Shown here piece after piece: positions 41,651 to 44,265 of a stretch of 44,265 bases of DNA; the stretch's first letter is position 1; the number at the start of each line of letters is the position of its first letter. The stretch lies in contig JAEEVC010000022.1 of the NCBI GenBank assembly GCA_016287075.1, forward strand, positions 1 through 44,265, written 5' to 3'. The position numbers and the translations under genes were made by a program. This stretch comes from Bacteroidales bacterium. GTDB taxonomy: Bacteria; Bacteroidota; Bacteroidia; Bacteroidales; UBA932. A model generated the notes under the pieces. The model worked only from the letters and a program-made list of their open reading frames with translations, was not told the DNA's origin and made no database searches.

Positions 41651-42655
41651 CTATTCGAACCGGTAATCCAATGTCCACCGGACGGTCTCGCCCGGAGGGA
41701 CGCTGAACCGTATATACGGCTCAATGCAAGCTACTTCCGTGTTGGACCAGAACACGGCATAATCCATAGGCCGGTCGCAGGCTGCCCGTACGCGAAGTCC
41801 GTTGTCGAGGTTTTCCAGGGTGAAGCGGTAGCCATCGCCGGGGGAGTGACGCCCGTCTGCAGCGGCATGGAGGTCGCCCATGAACACCGTCTCACCCTCG
41901 CGGAGGTCGCGGCTGAAGGCGATCCCGTCGGGCACGAGGGCGACGGCGTCATACTCCGCCCGCCAGTGCCCCTCCGGCGCGAAGGGGAAACGGAAGCGGG
42001 TCGCCCGGCCGGTCGGCGCCCCGTCGAGGATGAAGAAGTTGTGGGAATAGACGTGATAATCCAGCGTGCAGGGTCCTGTATTGCGGAAACGGTGGCTGAT
42101 CCGCAGCGCCCCGTCCGAGGGGATCCGGACCGTTTTCGAATAGTCGTAATACCCTTTCAGCAACTGCCGGAAGGTGGCGTATGCGGTTCCGGCGCGCACC
42201 GTCGTCCGCCCCGGATCCAGCACTTCATACAGATGGAAACGATCGTAAGGAGCATCCTCCCGCTTCAGCAGCCCGACGCCGATTTTCAGGAAACTGTTCC
42301 CGCGCTTTGCCGCTTCGGTGCCGGGTTTCAAGGAACTGTTCCCGGACTTTGCTGCCTCGGTGCCGGGTCTCAGAAAACCGGCATCGGTCTCCCCGGCCTC
42401 CATGAAACCGTCACCGGGCGATCCGGCTTCATAGCCGACCTGCGTGAACTCTTCGGCCGGTCCGCCGACAGCATCGTGCTTCCAGGGGTCGTAGCTGCGG
42501 AACCACTGGCTGATATACCGGTGCCCTCGCGATTCCAGCGCGAGGATAATCCCGGCCCGGTCGAAACGCGTACCGCGGTAATAGGGCTCCGGCACGTCCG
42601 GCCGGGCGATTTCGAGGCGGGTTGACCCGCGCTGCAAAACAAGGATGCTGTCCAT
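41651..42655 (-). CDS. aldose 1-epimerase (mutarotase)-like protein
   Basis: This 334-residue protein of the galactose-mutarotase-like fold begins LVLQRGSTRLEIARPDVPEPYYRGTRFDRAGII. It includes GHRYISQWF, GPAEEFTQVGYEA, FLKIGVGLLKR and HYRFRNTGPCTLDYHVYSHNFF-like strands (here SHRFRNTGPCTLDYHVYSHNFF). No signal peptide is present. Residues between GYEA and LKIGVG carry an inserted tandem repeat of 14 residues. It shares a promoter and operator architecture with the MFS operon, so it probably interconverts anomers of the imported sugar. Catalytic residues of the classic enzyme are not confidently assigned. Confidence 0.7.
   Translation of the reverse strand: MDSILVLQRGSTRLEIARPDVPEPYYRGTRFDRAGIILALESRGHRYISQWFRSYDPWKHDAVGGPAEEFTQVGYEAGSPGDGFMEAGETDAGFLRPGTEAAKSGNSSLKPGTEAAKRGNSFLKIGVGLLKREDAPYDRFHLYEVLDPGRTTVRAGTAYATFRQLLKGYYDYSKTVRIPSDGALRISHRFRNTGPCTLDYHVYSHNFFILDGAPTGRATRFRFPFAPEGHWRAEYDAVALVPDGIAFSRDLREGETVFMGDLHAAADGRHSPGDGYRFTLENLDNGLRVRAACDRPMDYAVFWSNTEVACIEPYIRFSVPPGETVRWTLDYRFE
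42285..42368 (-). repeat. in-frame 42-bp tandem repeat within the mutarotase-like gene
   Basis: Two 42-bp units (42285-42326 and 42327-42368) encode LKPGTEAAKRGNSF and LRPGTEAAKSGNSS, with a decayed third copy beyond. The reading frame is kept. Confidence 0.8.
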
Positions 42656-42669
42656 GACTCACTTTTATA

Positions 42670-42689
42670 ACTGGGGTGCACTCTGGTGC
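42670..42689. promoter_or_regulatory. phased decamer pair before the mutarotase-like gene
   Basis: AACTGGGGTG and CACTCTGGTG match the consensus TACTGTGGTG of the MFS operator and also lie just downstream of a TACATTTG promoter element. Confidence 0.55.
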
Positions 42690-42700
42690 GATTCCCCCTG

Positions 42701-42731
42701 CAAATGTATGGAAAAAACCCTTTACCTGCAA
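42701..42731 (-). promoter_or_regulatory. promoter of the mutarotase-like gene
   Basis: On the minus strand TTG (complement of 42729-42731), a 20-bp spacer and TACATTTG (complement of 42701-42708) repeat the exact -7 sequence of the MFS operon promoter. The ATG is about 45 bases downstream. Confidence 0.75.
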
Positions 42732-43077
42732 CAGTTGCAACCGGGCCCGCCGTACTGTCCCGCGCCCGCGTGTTTGACACCCCTGACAGCTGTTGACGGA
42801 GGATTCCTTCACACCGGGTGTCAAGACGTGGCGGCTATCTGTTTGACAGTGGGCTCTTTCGTGAATCGTTCGGCGAAGAAACCGTGCCGTTGATTTGCGT
42901 AAAATGTTGAATGGCAGCGTTTTGTCCGCCACGTGTTTCCGCGGAAGCGTTGTCTCGTCTAGGAGGGGACAAGAGAGCAAGACCGCGGGCCGGATAGCGA
43001 CCGGCGGAGGGTTGTTGACAGTCGGAAAACGGTGACCGGTGATGGTGCTTAGGCCTGCGTCTGAGCTGCCGGCATAC

Positions 43078-43161
43078 GGAGGGTGGCAGAAGGAGGGTGG
43101 CAGAAGGGGGGTGGCAGAAGGAGGGCGTCAGACGGAGGGTGGCAGAAGGAAGGCGTCGGCT
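43078..43161. repeat. 14-bp minisatellite, about six copies
   Basis: Units of GGAGGGTGGCAGAA start at 43078, 43092, 43106, 43120, 43134 and 43148. Units one, two and five are identical and the others differ at one to several positions. The G-runs could form quadruplexes on the plus strand. Confidence 0.8.
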
Positions 43162-43228
43162 CCATGGCGACCGGCAAAAGCGGCAGAGGAAGGGTGGCGG
43201 CTCCATGGCGGGGAACGGCGGTCGCACT

Positions 43229-43325
43229 CGGGGAAAGGGGTTCGTCCGGCTAACTCGCGCGGGGTGTCGGAGCACCCCGCGCTCAAACACACGCCGGCCG
43301 TCCTGGCGGAACACCCCTTTCCCCG
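43229..43325. repeat. nested inverted repeats
   Basis: The outer arms CGGGGAAAGGGG (43229-43240) and CCCCTTTCCCCG (43314-43325) enclose inner arms GCGCGGGGTG (43257-43266) and CACCCCGCGC (43273-43282) with a 6-base loop. Confidence 0.75.
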
Positions 43326-43468
43326 GGCTCCTCTGTAACCGTTCCCCTTAATATCCGCCGCCACCCTCCGTCTGCCGCGCGTTTCCTGTTCCAACGGCAC
43401 CAGGTGTCATGTCAACCCATTCTGGAACATTCAAATCGGAAATGCTTGAACGATAGATATTTGTAGAT

Positions 43469-43498
43469 AATCGCTCCCTCACTTTCGGGGGGGCGATT
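43469..43498. terminator. terminator-like stem of uncertain use
   Basis: AATCGCTCCC pairs with GGGGGCGATT (one G-T pair) around a 10-base loop. It contains a run of seven G and is followed by a short T-rich stretch. No gene ends nearby, so its role is unclear. Confidence 0.35.
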
Positions 43499-44011
43499 TC
43501 TTGCATTGCGTTGAGCTTCAACGAATTACGATTTGAATGTGGCTGGGGAGTGACGCGTGTCCCGTTTGGAGCGCAAGGGAGCAAAGCAGCAAGGCAGTAT
43601 GGCAGCGTGGCAGCATGGCAGCGGGGGACGTCCGTGGTGTCATTCTGGTGGCTTTTTGCTGCCTCGGATGTCCTCCAGGACATTTCAGGACGCAGTTTCG
43701 AATATTTTTGCGACCGCCGTTGTACAATGCCGTCTGTCCGCTGCTCCGCTCCGTCGCGGTGCAATGTGCTGCCAGCTACTCTGATCTTTTGCTTTGAAAT
43801 GTCTGCCCACAACTCTGCTTCTTTGCTTTGCGATGTCTGCCTACTGCTTTACTTCATCGCAGTGCGACTTGCCGCGAACTGCAAATTGTGGCATAAATAT
43901 CCCTTTCGCAGAGCAAATTGCTGATCTCAGCGTCGTTTTTGTGCCTTGAGCGCGAAACAACAGTGCGTATATCCCTTTCGCGGAGGGAGGGCGATGGTTT
44001 CTGCGGACGAA

Positions 44012-44101
44012 GTGACGGAGGCCTGCCGAATAATGGGACGTCTCCGTCAAAAAAGGCCGATTTTGACGGAGACCTGCCAAAATTTGGGACGTCTCCGTCA
44101 C
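44012..44101. repeat. palindromic repeat, copy D
   Basis: This 90-bp unit has the same ends (GTGACGGAG and CTCCGTCAC) and layout as the one at 22412-22501: two palindromic halves separated by an A-run, GGCC, T-run spacer. Its left arms use CCTGCC where copy C has CGTCCC. Confidence 0.85.
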
Positions 44102-44180
44102 TTGGGGTGAGGGTGCCTACTTTGGAGCGAGGGAGGCTTTCTTTGGAACAATGGAGGCAATCTTGCATTTTAGGAATTGT

Positions 44181-44263
44181 GAAAGAATAACCTGCATCAC
44201 CGGTGTCTGCTGCTTCGCAGCCCTGTCCGGGTAAATGCCACCGGTGATGCAGGTTATTCTTTC
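44181..44263. repeat. 83-bp hairpin repeat, copy B, at the window end
   Basis: The arms 44181-44201 and 44243-44263 are exact 21-bp inverted repeats around a 41-base centre. The centre is the reverse complement of that in copy A (40 of 41 bases), while the left flank AGGAATTGT is the same as in copy A. The window stops two bases past the element. Confidence 0.85.
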
Positions 44264-44265
44264 TG

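Larger units (their letters stand above)
42732..44011. other. gene-free, repeat-rich region
   Basis: No open frame here has a credible family, signal peptide or codon pattern. The region holds a TTGACACCC/GGGTGTCAA dyad (42774-42782, 42816-42824), a 14-bp minisatellite (43078-43161) and nested hairpins (43229-43325). It also holds a terminator-like stem (43469-43498), short repeats of GGCAGCGT type near 43590-43625, and a 13-bp direct repeat ATATCCCTTTCGC at 43897 and 43969. Composition changes from GC-rich to mixed near 43430. Confidence 0.6.

Noticed and set aside
43078..43161. Possible CRISPR array
   Set aside because: The 14-bp units are contiguous with no spacers and there are no cas genes.
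43229..43325. Possible integron attC site
   Set aside because: Nested arms are present, but the conserved GTTRRRY/RYYYAAC boxes and an integrase are absent.
43511..43924. 137-codon plus-strand open frame
   Set aside because: It runs through short tandem repeats, has no family or credible start context, and competing frames of similar size exist on both strands.
43854..44168. Short minus-strand frames reading GDVPNFG and similar
   Set aside because: They are the palindromic repeat read as protein; the same peptides arise at copy C.

Overview
The window looks like a chromosome segment from a GC-rich member of the Bacteroidales, probably an uncultured Rikenellaceae- or Cryptobacteroides-like gut organism (inference). 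The evidence is a seven-gene fimbrillin operon with DUF3575/OmpA-like and DUF5119-type partners, many lipoprotein signal peptides, and promoters of the Bacteroidetes form (TTG, 19-21 bp, TAnnTTTG). No rRNA, tRNA, transposase or CRISPR array was found.

Layout. Positions 1-751 hold the 3' end of a Y-family DNA polymerase gene and a 55-residue companion. Positions 757-12476 (minus strand) are a fimbrial operon: outer-membrane OmpA/DUF3575 protein, DUF5119 lipoprotein, major fimbrillin, two further fimbrillins, and two large lipoproteins that are probably the tip adhesin and its partner. Its leader, 12477-12640, carries a promoter and an 83-bp hairpin repeat. A second copy of that repeat at the very end of the window has its central 41 bp inverted relative to the flank. 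Positions 12763-19463 (minus) form a close-packed set led by tyrS and rbfA, then a LolC/E-like permease, a bleomycin-hydrolase-type peptidase, a FecCD-type permease and a lipase-like lipoprotein. It diverges at 19500 from a plus-strand set (small lipoprotein, HAD phosphatase, YitT-family membrane protein).

Positions 22412-24374 are an AT-rich island. A multi-arm palindromic repeat and a 65-bp relic of a gene 3' end lie on its left. Inside are a lipoprotein with a glycine-zipper segment and an overlapping membrane-protein gene. The intact parent-type gene, an FAD-dependent oxidoreductase, lies on its right. Positions 25936-33891 carry a condensation-type acyltransferase, a GT4 glycosyltransferase, asnA, a C26 peptidase, a GntR/PBP1 regulator, and a two-gene amino-acid ABC transporter whose binding protein and permease are fused.

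Positions 33946-42655 look like a sugar-use locus. An MFS carrier, an arabinose/fucose-isomerase-like enzyme, a two-domain phosphomannose-isomerase-like protein and a short ROK kinase form one operon. A GH127-type beta-L-arabinofuranosidase is divergent from it, and a mutarotase-like gene follows. Ten-base phased repeats next to matching promoters link the MFS operon and the mutarotase gene into one likely regulon. The last 1.6 kb (42656-44265) has no convincing gene but many repeats and palindromes.
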